DNA of 64,000 nucleotides from Bacillota bacterium (GTDB taxonomy: Bacteria > Bacillota > Clostridia > Lachnospirales > Lachnospiraceae), in NCBI GenBank assembly GCA_023441965.1, contig JAEZNB010000038.1, forward strand, positions 1 through 64,000. The letters are read 5' to 3'. Each line of letters begins with the position of its first letter. Within the stretch, counting starts at the first letter, position 1. The translations under genes and the position numbers were made by a program. Under the pieces are notes generated by a model. It saw only the letters and a program-made list of their open reading frames with translations, did not search any database and was not told where the DNA came from. Of this stretch, positions 18,127 through 25,206 are shown piece after piece.

Positions 18127-20787
18127 ATGAAAAAATATCATCTTGTACTTATAGCTTTTGCTATATTCGTTGTCCTCACTGCCTGCAGTAAGAATAAGCC
18201 TAAGGAGCCTACTGTGTCTCTTGACGATAATTCTAATCATGCCTCTGCAAGCGACGACTTAAATGAGGATAGCAGCGTATCAGGTGATAAGGATAGTATG
18301 CACAAAGACCGTACTCCGGGGGAATACAGTGTGTCAGGTCAAAATGTCATCTATCATGCAGCTGATGGTGTATCCATTGATTTTGGCTGCCTGCTTGAAG
18401 AAGGAGCTGAGGTTACCGTTGAGAAGGTTGAACCTGCTCCGATCGATGAGGATGTTGCAATCTATGCCTACAACATCAGTCTTTCCTCCGGTCAGCCAAA
18501 CGGAGCCATTGAAATTGTGATCCCCTATGATGATACCGGGTTAAATAAAGAGGAAGAGCACCTTTCTGTATGTGGTAAATACCTGAACGAGAAGACCAAT
18601 CAATGGGAGGATGTATTTTACACGGTGGACACCGAAGCCAACGAGGTACATATATTCACGGATCATCTCTCCATCTTTAGTGCCTTCACATTCACCAACT
18701 CCAAAAAAAGAAATGAATACATTTCAGAGGTGAATTCTTATGCCGTAACGATGCCAAATGAACGGGCTCTGTTTATACTGGATACCTATGCCAAGCAAGG
18801 TTTTAACTGGCAAGCGGAGGTCATTGGAGCGTATTTAGATACCTCTGATACTCTTCCCGCCTACTTGCTTACCAACGCTTCTACCCTGCTAAGCTTAGGG
18901 GAAGCCTATGATTCTTTGATTTCTAAGCCCATTCAGAATGCCATGACAGGCCTTAGCATCAGTACCGCCTGCACTCAGCTGGCTTATAGCCTCTACATGA
19001 ATGGTATTCAAACTCCGCAAACAGCCACTACGGCCATGAAGTCTGCGCTTAGTGTTGCCATTAACTTTGCGACCCCCTCTATTAAGCTGGCCTATTTCGG
19101 CGTAGGAATTGTCGATATCGCACTGACGGAGGTAAAAACCTTTGCCATTGCAGAAAGATACAGAAGCACGAAAAATATGTATGATGCTTATTATAAACGC
19201 AAGGAGATACATCGAAGCTTTTTAGACTGGAAGGATCTATTTGATAAAATATACAAGAAAAACAAGGAAACTCCTCAAATAGCTCTTGATCTTATGAAGG
19301 GGGAGATCGATACCTATGTCAATGCATATTGGAAGGTCGCAGCGGTAGATTGGGAATCCTGGATTGATTCCTATGATAAGAACGGAAATGCTTCCAAATA
19401 CCCTTGGCCCTCAGAAGCTGACCGAAAGAACATCTCAGAGACTCATAAAAGGAGTATCTATGTTGATCTGCAGGCCTTATTCAATCAGATGTACCGTAAT
19501 ATATATCTTGACTGCTTAATCACCCGTCAAAGCGAGTATGAAAAGCTTGCAAGCTATTTCAACCAGCAATATTCAGTTGTAATTCGTGAGGATATTCCAT
19601 CCGGCAAGAACGCCACCTGGGCCGGTTATTATGTCAGGTTTGCACCACTTTCTTCAGACGCCGATCCTTATTCTTGGACCGGCACACTTGACAAGGAAGG
19701 TAGCGGCAGAATCAGCTTCACCCTCCTGGCCCATAAGAAAGCGGGATTTCCTAAGATCTTGGAGCTCTATCGTACAAAAGCAGATGTTGAAAGCGGCAAT
19801 AAGCTGCGTACGATTACACTGAAGCCCTTTATCGACAGAGAGCAGACTGTTATCTTAGAACCCCGCATCATAGAGGAAGCTAAAGATATCGAGGAAGAGG
19901 ATCAGACACCTATAGATGACAACGGCCCCAAGGATGACTCCTCAGGTAGCAAACCGGAAAAGGAAGATTCTCCCAAAGAAGACCCGCCGAAGGATAATCC
20001 TCCGAAGGAAGATCCGCCGAAGGAGGATCCGCCGAAAAAGAATCAACCGGTTCGAGTAAATAACCCCTGGTATGATGTTACGATTGTGTCGCAGGATGCG
20101 GAGCGTCCGAATGCCTTCGCCGGCTGGTATGCCGTTCTGGCTTACCCACAGGATATGGAGGTCAGCCTACAGGATATGTACGGAAGCTTTAATCTTGCGG
20201 GTAAATGTACCATCTACTTCCAAGAGTCTGATTATGATGCACTTGATCGGCCCTCCCGTATTTGGCTTTACAGTGATGTGACCGACTTACTTAACAAGAA
20301 GAAACCAAATGTGACGGCAACCTTTTCTATAGCCTCCGGCTCCTATGAGGGAGAAAGGGATGGGCAAGCTGTGTATTCCGTTCTGGTTAGGGCTAAGCCT
20401 CCGGTACAAAAGAAGGATCCCCTCGACGAAATCAACGGTTACTATTCCTCCTATATGGAATATAGTGAGCAATTTATTCCGGGGGAAGGTATGATGCAAA
20501 TCGACAATAAGAAATCCTATGCACCCTATGAGAAACCGTCAGGTGAGGCTTGGTTGCATTATAATGGACCTTCTCTTACCTATAAGAGTATGCAGGACCC
20601 TTATTTAACTGAGCATGTACTGGAGAAGCAATCTGATTCACGATATGAGATCTTGTATAATGAAAATGGTACCAAGATGATACATAGTATCATCATCTAT
20701 TCACCGGGACAATCGGCTCAGTATACCTACTCCTCCGAGACCGAGAATGGGACCAAGTACTTAGCCAGATATTATTTATATAAATAG
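18127..20787 (+). CDS. Large secreted lipoprotein of unknown function
   Basis: 886 residues from the ATG at 18127, chosen because AGGAGAAGGAG precedes it; an upstream ATG at 18106 overlaps that site. The signal peptide ends in a lipobox LTAC (about residue 20), predicting membrane anchoring through a lipidated Cys. Next come a Ser/Asp-rich linker, a beta-rich domain (about 60-195) and a mostly helical region (about 200-450). Near 500 and 650 are two related segments (ATWAGYYVRFAPLSSDADPYSW and NAFAGWYAVLAYPQDMEV-like, each around a G-Y/W-Y core) separated by a Lys-Glu-Asp-Pro-Pro repeat linker. No enzyme motif recognised. Single gene with its own terminator. Confidence 0.75.
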   Translation: MKKYHLVLIAFAIFVVLTACSKNKPKEPTVSLDDNSNHASASDDLNEDSSVSGDKDSMHKDRTPGEYSVSGQNVIYHAADGVSIDFGCLLEEGAEVTVEKVEPAPIDEDVAIYAYNISLSSGQPNGAIEIVIPYDDTGLNKEEEHLSVCGKYLNEKTNQWEDVFYTVDTEANEVHIFTDHLSIFSAFTFTNSKKRNEYISEVNSYAVTMPNERALFILDTYAKQGFNWQAEVIGAYLDTSDTLPAYLLTNASTLLSLGEAYDSLISKPIQNAMTGLSISTACTQLAYSLYMNGIQTPQTATTAMKSALSVAINFATPSIKLAYFGVGIVDIALTEVKTFAIAERYRSTKNMYDAYYKRKEIHRSFLDWKDLFDKIYKKNKETPQIALDLMKGEIDTYVNAYWKVAAVDWESWIDSYDKNGNASKYPWPSEADRKNISETHKRSIYVDLQALFNQMYRNIYLDCLITRQSEYEKLASYFNQQYSVVIREDIPSGKNATWAGYYVRFAPLSSDADPYSWTGTLDKEGSGRISFTLLAHKKAGFPKILELYRTKADVESGNKLRTITLKPFIDREQTVILEPRIIEEAKDIEEEDQTPIDDNGPKDDSSGSKPEKEDSPKEDPPKDNPPKEDPPKEDPPKKNQPVRVNNPWYDVTIVSQDAERPNAFAGWYAVLAYPQDMEVSLQDMYGSFNLAGKCTIYFQESDYDALDRPSRIWLYSDVTDLLNKKKPNVTATFSIASGSYEGERDGQAVYSVLVRAKPPVQKKDPLDEINGYYSSYMEYSEQFIPGEGMMQIDNKKSYAPYEKPSGEAWLHYNGPSLTYKSMQDPYLTEHVLEKQSDSRYEILYNENGTKMIHSIIIYSPGQSAQYTYSSETENGTKYLARYYLYK

Positions 20788-20844
20788 ATATGGCGATCGA
20801 CGACTTATCCTAATAATATAAAGTAGGCTCCATCACGATTTAAT

Positions 20845-20860
20845 GGGCTGTTTCATCATA
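20845..20860 (+). repeat. Left copy of 16-bp direct repeat flanking the acetyltransferase cassette
   Basis: GGGCTGTTTCATCATA here matches GGGCTGTTTCATTATA at 21710-21725 in 15 of 16 positions. The two copies bracket the AT-rich acetyltransferase unit. Confidence 0.5.
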
Positions 20861-20864
20861 GCCT

Positions 20865-20897
20865 AATCGCTCCCTGTCAAATAGACTGGGAGCGATT
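20865..20897 (+). terminator. Terminator of the lipoprotein gene
   Basis: AATCGCTCCC (20865-20874) pairs perfectly with GGGAGCGATT (20888-20897). The downstream U-tract is weak (GAATATGG). Confidence 0.65.
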
Positions 20898-20963
20898 GAA
20901 TATGGCATAATAAAGACAAATATAATTATATCTATTTTTACACTTATAGATTAATAATAATTA

Positions 20964-20972
20964 TGCTATAAT
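20964..20972 (+). promoter_or_regulatory. Extended -10 promoter of the acetyltransferase unit
   Basis: TGCTATAAT matches TGnTATAAT exactly, about 35 bases before the leader-peptide ATG. The -35 region is poor (TTATAG at 17 bp). Confidence 0.6.
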
Positions 20973-21005
20973 GACGATATTTCAAATTGGAAGGATGTGA
21001 GTTAT

Positions 21006-21050
21006 ATGTTATTTGTAAAGAGCATTGTTTTTAAGGTGGTTACTGAGTAA
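21006..21050 (+). CDS. 14-codon putative leader peptide of the acetyltransferase gene
   Basis: ATG at 21006 opens MLFVKSIVFKVVTE and stops with TAA at 21048-21050. GGAAGGATG lies about 11 bases upstream. The stop codon is the first base triplet of the left arm of the following hairpin, so a ribosome finishing or stalling in this frame would open or mask that hairpin. This is the geometry of translation-coupled attenuators of inducible resistance genes in Firmicutes. The peptide function is inferred. Confidence 0.5.
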   Translation: MLFVKSIVFKVVTE

Positions 21051-21121
21051 CACATAAGGGTATATTTTTGCATTTTAATATCCTTTACGTGTTATTCTTA
21101 ACCATAAAATTAGTTTATGGT
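21048..21121 (+). promoter_or_regulatory. Attenuator-like pair of stem-loops before the acetyltransferase
   Basis: TAACACATAAGGG (21048-21060) pairs imperfectly with TCCTTTACGTGTTA (21081-21094). A second perfect 8-bp hairpin, ACCATAAA with TTTATGGT, occupies 21101-21121. In addition GTTACT-G-AGTAAC spans the leader-peptide stop (21039-21051) and is a mutually exclusive alternative to the first hairpin. No strong U-run follows, so control could be translational rather than terminational. Confidence 0.55.
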
Positions 21122-21153
21122 AATTAAGTTAATTTTAGTTTAGGAGAAATCGA

Positions 21154-21702
21154 ATGATAATACGTAAAGAAACAAATCAAGATTATGAAAAAGTAAAGGA
21201 AGTCATTCAGTCTGCATTTCCATTTCGTTTGGAACTGGGACATGATTTTAACGAATGGGTCGTTGTAGACGCCGTTAGAAATAGTAATTCTTACATAAAC
21301 GAGCTATCCTTGGTAGCCGAGGATAACGGTACTATCATAGGTCATGTAATGTTTACACCGTTAAAAATTAAGTATGAAGCAACTTCGTTTGACTCACTTG
21401 CTTTAGCGCCAGTTTCAATACATAATGATTTTCAAAACAGAGGAATAGGAACGCAATTAGTGAGTGCCGGCATTATGGCTGCAAAAGAATTAGGTTATCA
21501 ATCAATTATTGTTTTAGGAGATTACAAGTATTACTCAAGGTTTGGATTTCAACCCGCTTCCAAGTGGCATATAGGTATAGATGGAGATTTTAACTGTGAA
21601 CATCTTTTAGCTATGGAGTTGGTTGATAATGGACTTGAAGGAATAAGTGGCAATGTAGAATATTGCTCTGAATTTTATAACGAAAAAGGTGAATTAATCT
21701 AA
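21154..21702 (+). CDS. GNAT family N-acetyltransferase (YhbS-like)
   Basis: 182 residues with the GNAT fold: a beta strand giving LVAEDNGTIIGHVMF (about 50-65), then the acetyl-CoA pyrophosphate loop QNRGIGTQLV (about 98-107, the Q/RxxGxG/A motif), and a FYSRFGF-like YYSRFGFQPA segment (about 128-137) typical of the YhbS branch. Substrate unknown; GNATs modify amines on small molecules or proteins. AGGAGAAATCG precedes the ATG. The gene is clearly more AT-rich than its neighbours and has a leader and flanking repeats, which suggests recent acquisition. Confidence 0.85.
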   Translation: MIIRKETNQDYEKVKEVIQSAFPFRLELGHDFNEWVVVDAVRNSNSYINELSLVAEDNGTIIGHVMFTPLKIKYEATSFDSLALAPVSIHNDFQNRGIGTQLVSAGIMAAKELGYQSIIVLGDYKYYSRFGFQPASKWHIGIDGDFNCEHLLAMELVDNGLEGISGNVEYCSEFYNEKGELI

Positions 21703-21708
21703 AGCTAT

Positions 21709-21782
21709 GGGGCTGTTTCATTATAACCATGTAGCTGCAAGAGGCCCCTCTTATAGCTCTATAGTTATTTCGAAACAGCCCC
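21709..21782 (+). terminator. Long stem-loop terminator after the acetyltransferase
   Basis: GGGGCTGTTTC (21709-21719) is perfectly complementary to GAAACAGCCCC (21772-21782), followed by TTCCTTTT. The 52-base loop contains further pairing (GAGGCCCCTC). Confidence 0.7.
21710..21725 (+). repeat. Right copy of 16-bp direct repeat flanking the acetyltransferase cassette
   Basis: Partner of 20845-20860 with one mismatch. This copy is part of the left arm of the terminator stem, so similarity might reflect a recurring terminator sequence instead of an insertion footprint. Confidence 0.45.
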
Positions 21783-21906
21783 TTCCTTTTACTGACTATT
21801 AAAGCCGCATTATCTTCAGGTAAGATTTAGATACCGGAAAAATGCGAGACCTTGAACAAAATCCGCCTTATGAGGCCGGTTAAAATAAAGAGTGATAAAT
21901 ATGTAA

Positions 21907-21962
21907 ATCCCCGAGGATATACGAAACCCATATATAAATAGGTTTTCATATCCTTCGGGGAT
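21907..21962 (-). terminator. Stem-loop downstream of cotJC
   Basis: ATCCCCGAGGATAT (21907-21920) pairs with ATATCCTTCGGGGAT (21948-21962) with one bulge, and an inner AAACC/GGTTT pair extends it. The T-rich side (GGTTTTTATT) is on the plus strand, so it may be bidirectional or work mainly for transcripts coming from the left. Confidence 0.6.
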
Positions 21963-21975
21963 GGTTTTTATTCGG

Positions 21976-22584
21976 CTATTTACATATATCCGCAGGGAAG
22001 GCAGGATTGAAAGCATAGAAGTTCTTGAAGTCCAGATCATCCTGAATGATTCTTAAGCACTCACCAAATCTCTGGAAATGATTGATTTCTCTCTGTCTTA
22101 AGAACTTGATCGGATCACAGACCTCCTGATCATGAACGAGGCGGAGGATGTTATCATAGGTGGTTCTGGCCTTCTGCTCTGCTGCCATATCCTCAACCAG
22201 ATCGGTGATCGGATCTCCCTTGCTCTGGAAGAAGCAGCTGTTAAAGGGGATGCCACCGGCGGACTGTGGCCATAGACCTAAGGTATGGTCAACATAATAC
22301 CGTTCAAAGCTGCCGGCTATGATTTCCTCCGGAGTAAGGTTCTTCGTCAGCTGGTGAACAATGGCACTCACCATCTCCATATGTGCCAATTCCTCTGTAC
22401 CGATATCATTCAGAACGGCAACGCATTTTTTATTGGTCATCGTATATCTTTGTGACAGATAACGCATGGAGGCAGCAAGCTCTCCGTCGGGACCGCCGAA
22501 CTGGCTCATGATCACCTGGGCCAGTCTCGGATTACACTGAGTAATATTTACAGGATGTTGTAATCTCTTCTCATAACTCCACAT
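21976..22584 (-). CDS. cotJC: Spore coat protein CotJC (manganese catalase family)
   Basis: 202 residues, normal for CotJC, starting MWSYEKRLQHPVNI. It shows the di-metal carboxylate pattern of Mn-catalases: a Glu in GGPDGELAASMRYLSQRY (about 35), EELAHMEM (about 70) and AEQKARTTY (about 140) with further His/Glu. CotJC is an inner spore-coat protein of Bacilli and Clostridia, made in the mother cell. Last gene of cotJABC, three bases after cotJB. Catalase activity is not proven for CotJ. Confidence 0.95.
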   Translation of the reverse strand: MWSYEKRLQHPVNITQCNPRLAQVIMSQFGGPDGELAASMRYLSQRYTMTNKKCVAVLNDIGTEELAHMEMVSAIVHQLTKNLTPEEIIAGSFERYYVDHTLGLWPQSAGGIPFNSCFFQSKGDPITDLVEDMAAEQKARTTYDNILRLVHDQEVCDPIKFLRQREINHFQRFGECLRIIQDDLDFKNFYAFNPAFPADICK

Positions 22585-22587
22585 GCA

Positions 22588-22842
22588 CTAGCACCTACCT
22601 TCCCACGGCCAAGGCTCATCGATCCAGGTCCACCTGTTTTTCACATTTACATCATACATATTGATGGGCCCATAGCACTTGGTATACTCTTCTACTGCTT
22701 CATTTCTTACTCTCTCTACCTTTTCCCAGTAGTCTAGTGCTGCCTGATCGGTCGGATGGGTATCCAGAAAAAGTCTTAGGTCGTCAAGGACAAAGCTCGT
22801 AGCAGTGATGCAGGCAAACAATTTCTCCCTATTATTATCCAT
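22588..22842 (-). CDS. cotJB: Spore coat protein CotJB
   Basis: 84 residues beginning MDNNREKLFACITATSFV, with DLRLFLDTHPTD and an YTKCYGPI segment typical of CotJB. Start chosen at the ATG at 22842, one base after the cotJA stop and with GGAAGGGG 11 bases upstream; a longer frame from 22872 would merely overlap cotJA. It is required with CotJA and CotJC for coat assembly; the molecular role is unknown. Confidence 0.93.
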   Translation of the reverse strand: MDNNREKLFACITATSFVLDDLRLFLDTHPTDQAALDYWEKVERVRNEAVEEYTKCYGPINMYDVNVKNRWTWIDEPWPWEGRC

Positions 22843-22843
22843 A

Positions 22844-23137
22844 CTATTTGCAACCCCTTCCATACCAGTCATAATCCAGTTCCTTAAATAGTGTTCCGTT
22901 GGCTAATGCAGCAAACTCATTCTCATACAGGTCTCTGAAGCATTGCCATGGAACGTAGCACATTCCGATCGGAAAACGATCCGGGTTAAAATTATCTTCA
23001 CAGTAGTCTTTGTCTTTTCTGCAGTCGTCGCCAGGCTCATATCTGCCTAATACTTTGTCACAAACAGGTTCGTTTGCTCTATAGGGTGAAACATTTCTGT
23101 TATACCCCATATTGCCACGATACATCCGTCTATCCAT
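22844..23137 (-). CDS. cotJA: Spore coat associated protein CotJA
   Basis: 97 residues, Tyr- and Asp-rich N-terminus, with the CotJA core FPIGMCYVPWQCF (about 56-68) and LYENEFAALANGTLF. AAAGGAGAGA precedes the ATG. First gene of the cotJ operon; in relatives the operon is switched on by the mother-cell factor sigma-E. I did not find a convincing sigma-E site upstream. Its presence marks this organism as an endospore former. Confidence 0.93.
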   Translation of the reverse strand: MDRRMYRGNMGYNRNVSPYRANEPVCDKVLGRYEPGDDCRKDKDYCEDNFNPDRFPIGMCYVPWQCFRDLYENEFAALANGTLFKELDYDWYGRGCK

Positions 23138-23305
23138 AAATCTGTCTCTCCTTTCAGGATCTTAAGAGCAACATCCCACACGATTGTTGTTCTATATATA
23201 TTATGAGAAGAGGACAGTTCTGTGCCTGTTTGTGATAGCTGAAAAATAAGCGGATGCAGATTTTTTATTAATTTGTTGAATTGAGGAATTCTGTCCTTCA
23301 AATGA

Positions 23306-23334
23306 TTGACAATAAATCTGAATTAATATAATAT
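23306..23334 (+). promoter_or_regulatory. Promoter of the lipid kinase/VanZ pair
   Basis: TTGACA (23306-23311) followed after 17 bp by TAATAT (23329-23334); TATAAT overlaps two bases earlier at a 15-bp spacing. About 50 bases before the lipid-kinase ATG. Confidence 0.6.
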
Positions 23335-23380
23335 TTATCTATAGGGAAACCGTACGATACGGTAAGGGAGCGAGAACAGC

Positions 23381-24307
23381 ATGTATCATTTTATCATTAA
23401 CCCCAAATCCAGTTCCGGTAAAGGAATCCGTCATTGGTGGAGTGTAAAGAACGAGCTGGATGCCAGACAGATACCTTATACCGCAGAATTCACTAAACAT
23501 GCGGGACATGCCAGCCAGCTTGCAGGTCAGATCTGCAGCCAGTATGCGGGCATTAAAAATATCGTTGTATTAGGCGGTGACGGAACACTGAACGAAGTAT
23601 TGAACGGGCTTGGCGACTTCGATCAGATTCTTCTCGGATATATACCTTCCGGCTCCAGTAACGACCTGGCCAGAAGCCTTCGTATTCCGAAGGACCCCTT
23701 GAAGGCATTGGAGAATATTTTAAAACCGACCCGCTTTCAATATTTGGATTACGGCATTATCAGCTTTCCCGATACTGAGACCGAACCCCATAGATTCTGC
23801 TGTTCCAGCGGAATAGGGTATGATGCGGAGGTCTGTGTGGAAGTACAGGCATCCCCGTTAAAGAAGCGTTTGAACCGTTTCGGGGCAGGAAAGCTGATTT
23901 ATCTTGCCATTGCGATCAAGCAGCTTGTGGCTCTTAAAGCTATTGACGTAACGCTTCATGTCGATGGAATTCAAAAAGGCAGCTACCAGAATGTATTTCT
24001 GATGTCTGCCATGATTCATAAATATGAAGGCGGCGGTCTTATGATTGCCCCTGATGCCGACCCTACCGACGGCAAGTTAAGTGTATGTCTTGCCCACGGC
24101 CTTGGCCGTATGAAGGCCCTGCTCCTTCTTCCGACATTGGTATTCGGCAAGCATGTTAAGTTTAAAGGTATTGAAACCTTCCACTGCCATACCCTTGAAA
24201 TCACAGCAAACAGAGCAGCTGCTGTCCATACGGATGGCGAAGTCCCTGCTTTCAGCTCTCATATTCAGGTAAACTGTATGCAAGGCAGGATTAGGATGAT
24301 TTTATAA
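23381..24307 (+). CDS. Diacylglycerol kinase family lipid kinase (DgkB/YegS type)
   Basis: 308 residues. FIINPKSSSGKG near the N-terminus and the ATP-binding LGGDGTLNEVLNG (about 65-77), followed by PSGSSNDLAR, are the signature of the DAGK catalytic domain. The C-terminal beta domain contains GGGLMIAPDADPTDGKL (about 218-234), which carries the second conserved motif. The enzyme phosphorylates diacylglycerol or a related lipid at the membrane. Its stop overlaps the ATG of the VanZ-like gene by one base (TAATG), indicating translational coupling. Confidence 0.92.
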   Translation: MYHFIINPKSSSGKGIRHWWSVKNELDARQIPYTAEFTKHAGHASQLAGQICSQYAGIKNIVVLGGDGTLNEVLNGLGDFDQILLGYIPSGSSNDLARSLRIPKDPLKALENILKPTRFQYLDYGIISFPDTETEPHRFCCSSGIGYDAEVCVEVQASPLKKRLNRFGAGKLIYLAIAIKQLVALKAIDVTLHVDGIQKGSYQNVFLMSAMIHKYEGGGLMIAPDADPTDGKLSVCLAHGLGRMKALLLLPTLVFGKHVKFKGIETFHCHTLEITANRAAAVHTDGEVPAFSSHIQVNCMQGRIRMIL

Positions 24308-25206
24308 TGAAAGCAGGTGCTTTAATGCAGAAACGCTCTCACATCGAGATATCTTCATTAATTGTAATACTTAGTATCATTACCATCCTGATACAATTTG
24401 CGACCTATTACTTCTTCTCCTCCGTGTATATCGTGATCGGGATTGCCTGTCTGATTACAGCCCTATGTACCCACATATTGCTGGAACAGACCCTGACTTA
24501 CCAGTCCTGCTTTATTTATCTGCTGCTAACAGTTTTCATCTCACTGGTAATCGTCCTCTTGTCTTATACCGGTGAGAATCAGAACATCATCCCCTATACG
24601 GATGTATTACTCGGTATAATAGCTGTAAATTGGCTTATCCCCTCACTGCATTGCTATTTTCGCAATATGCTGGACTACGGGACCCGCATTGAAGAGTTTA
24701 CTCCCTTCTTCCGGAATGCCGGCATTATGTTTAACCTTTTTTACTTTAGCTTTGTCCTTTATGCTGCACTGGCAACAGAGGTATTCCCCTGGGCATACCG
24801 TGCACTGCCGGAGCAGGCTAATTTTACTCCCTTCTGGTCAATCGCAACCCAGATCGAGGATTACCTGAACCATATGATTCCCTTAAGTGATATCTTCACC
24901 TACCTGGCAAGCCGGATCCTGCTGTACATACCTTATGGGTATTACGGTATTCTCCTGTTACGAAGACAATCCCGGCTCTCAAGATTTTTGAGCCTGTTCC
25001 TGCTTCCTGTGCTGGTTGAAGTCCTGCAGTATTTCCTGGTCCCCAACCGTTGTGACATTGATGATATCATTTACGGCTTTATCGGCGGTCTTGTAGGTGC
25101 CCTGTGGTTCCATCTGAATAATGTGATCTTTCATGCAGTATCGGGCAAACCCTTCCTCGCGAAGGACTCGGATTTCAGATACAGCAACAATTCGCTGCAC
25201 TTCTAA
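24307..25206 (+). CDS. VanZ-like integral membrane protein
   Basis: 299 residues with seven or eight hydrophobic segments. The last 90 residues have the VanZ pattern (LLYIPYGYYGILLL, FLLPVLVEVLQYFL, then CDIDDIIYGFIGGLVGALW). An alternative start at 24325 is possible. VanZ-family proteins are often linked with membrane-lipid or glycopeptide-related functions, but most are unrelated to vancomycin resistance; pairing with a lipid kinase fits a lipid role. Ends tail to tail with the helicase gene, overlapping by four bases. Confidence 0.82.
   Translation: MKAGALMQKRSHIEISSLIVILSIITILIQFATYYFFSSVYIVIGIACLITALCTHILLEQTLTYQSCFIYLLLTVFISLVIVLLSYTGENQNIIPYTDVLLGIIAVNWLIPSLHCYFRNMLDYGTRIEEFTPFFRNAGIMFNLFYFSFVLYAALATEVFPWAYRALPEQANFTPFWSIATQIEDYLNHMIPLSDIFTYLASRILLYIPYGYYGILLLRRQSRLSRFLSLFLLPVLVEVLQYFLVPNRCDIDDIIYGFIGGLVGALWFHLNNVIFHAVSGKPFLAKDSDFRYSNNSLHF

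Noticed and set aside
19970..20050. Repeated GAAGATCCGCCGAAG units looked like a DNA repeat array
   Set aside because: They are in frame inside the lipoprotein gene and encode its KEDPPK linker; no spacers or palindromes as in CRISPR.
24307..25206. VanZ similarity as a glycopeptide-resistance gene linked to vanRS
   Set aside because: It is 4 kb away, separated by a helicase and DUF1292 gene, and cotranscribed with a lipid kinase; most VanZ-like proteins are not resistance factors.
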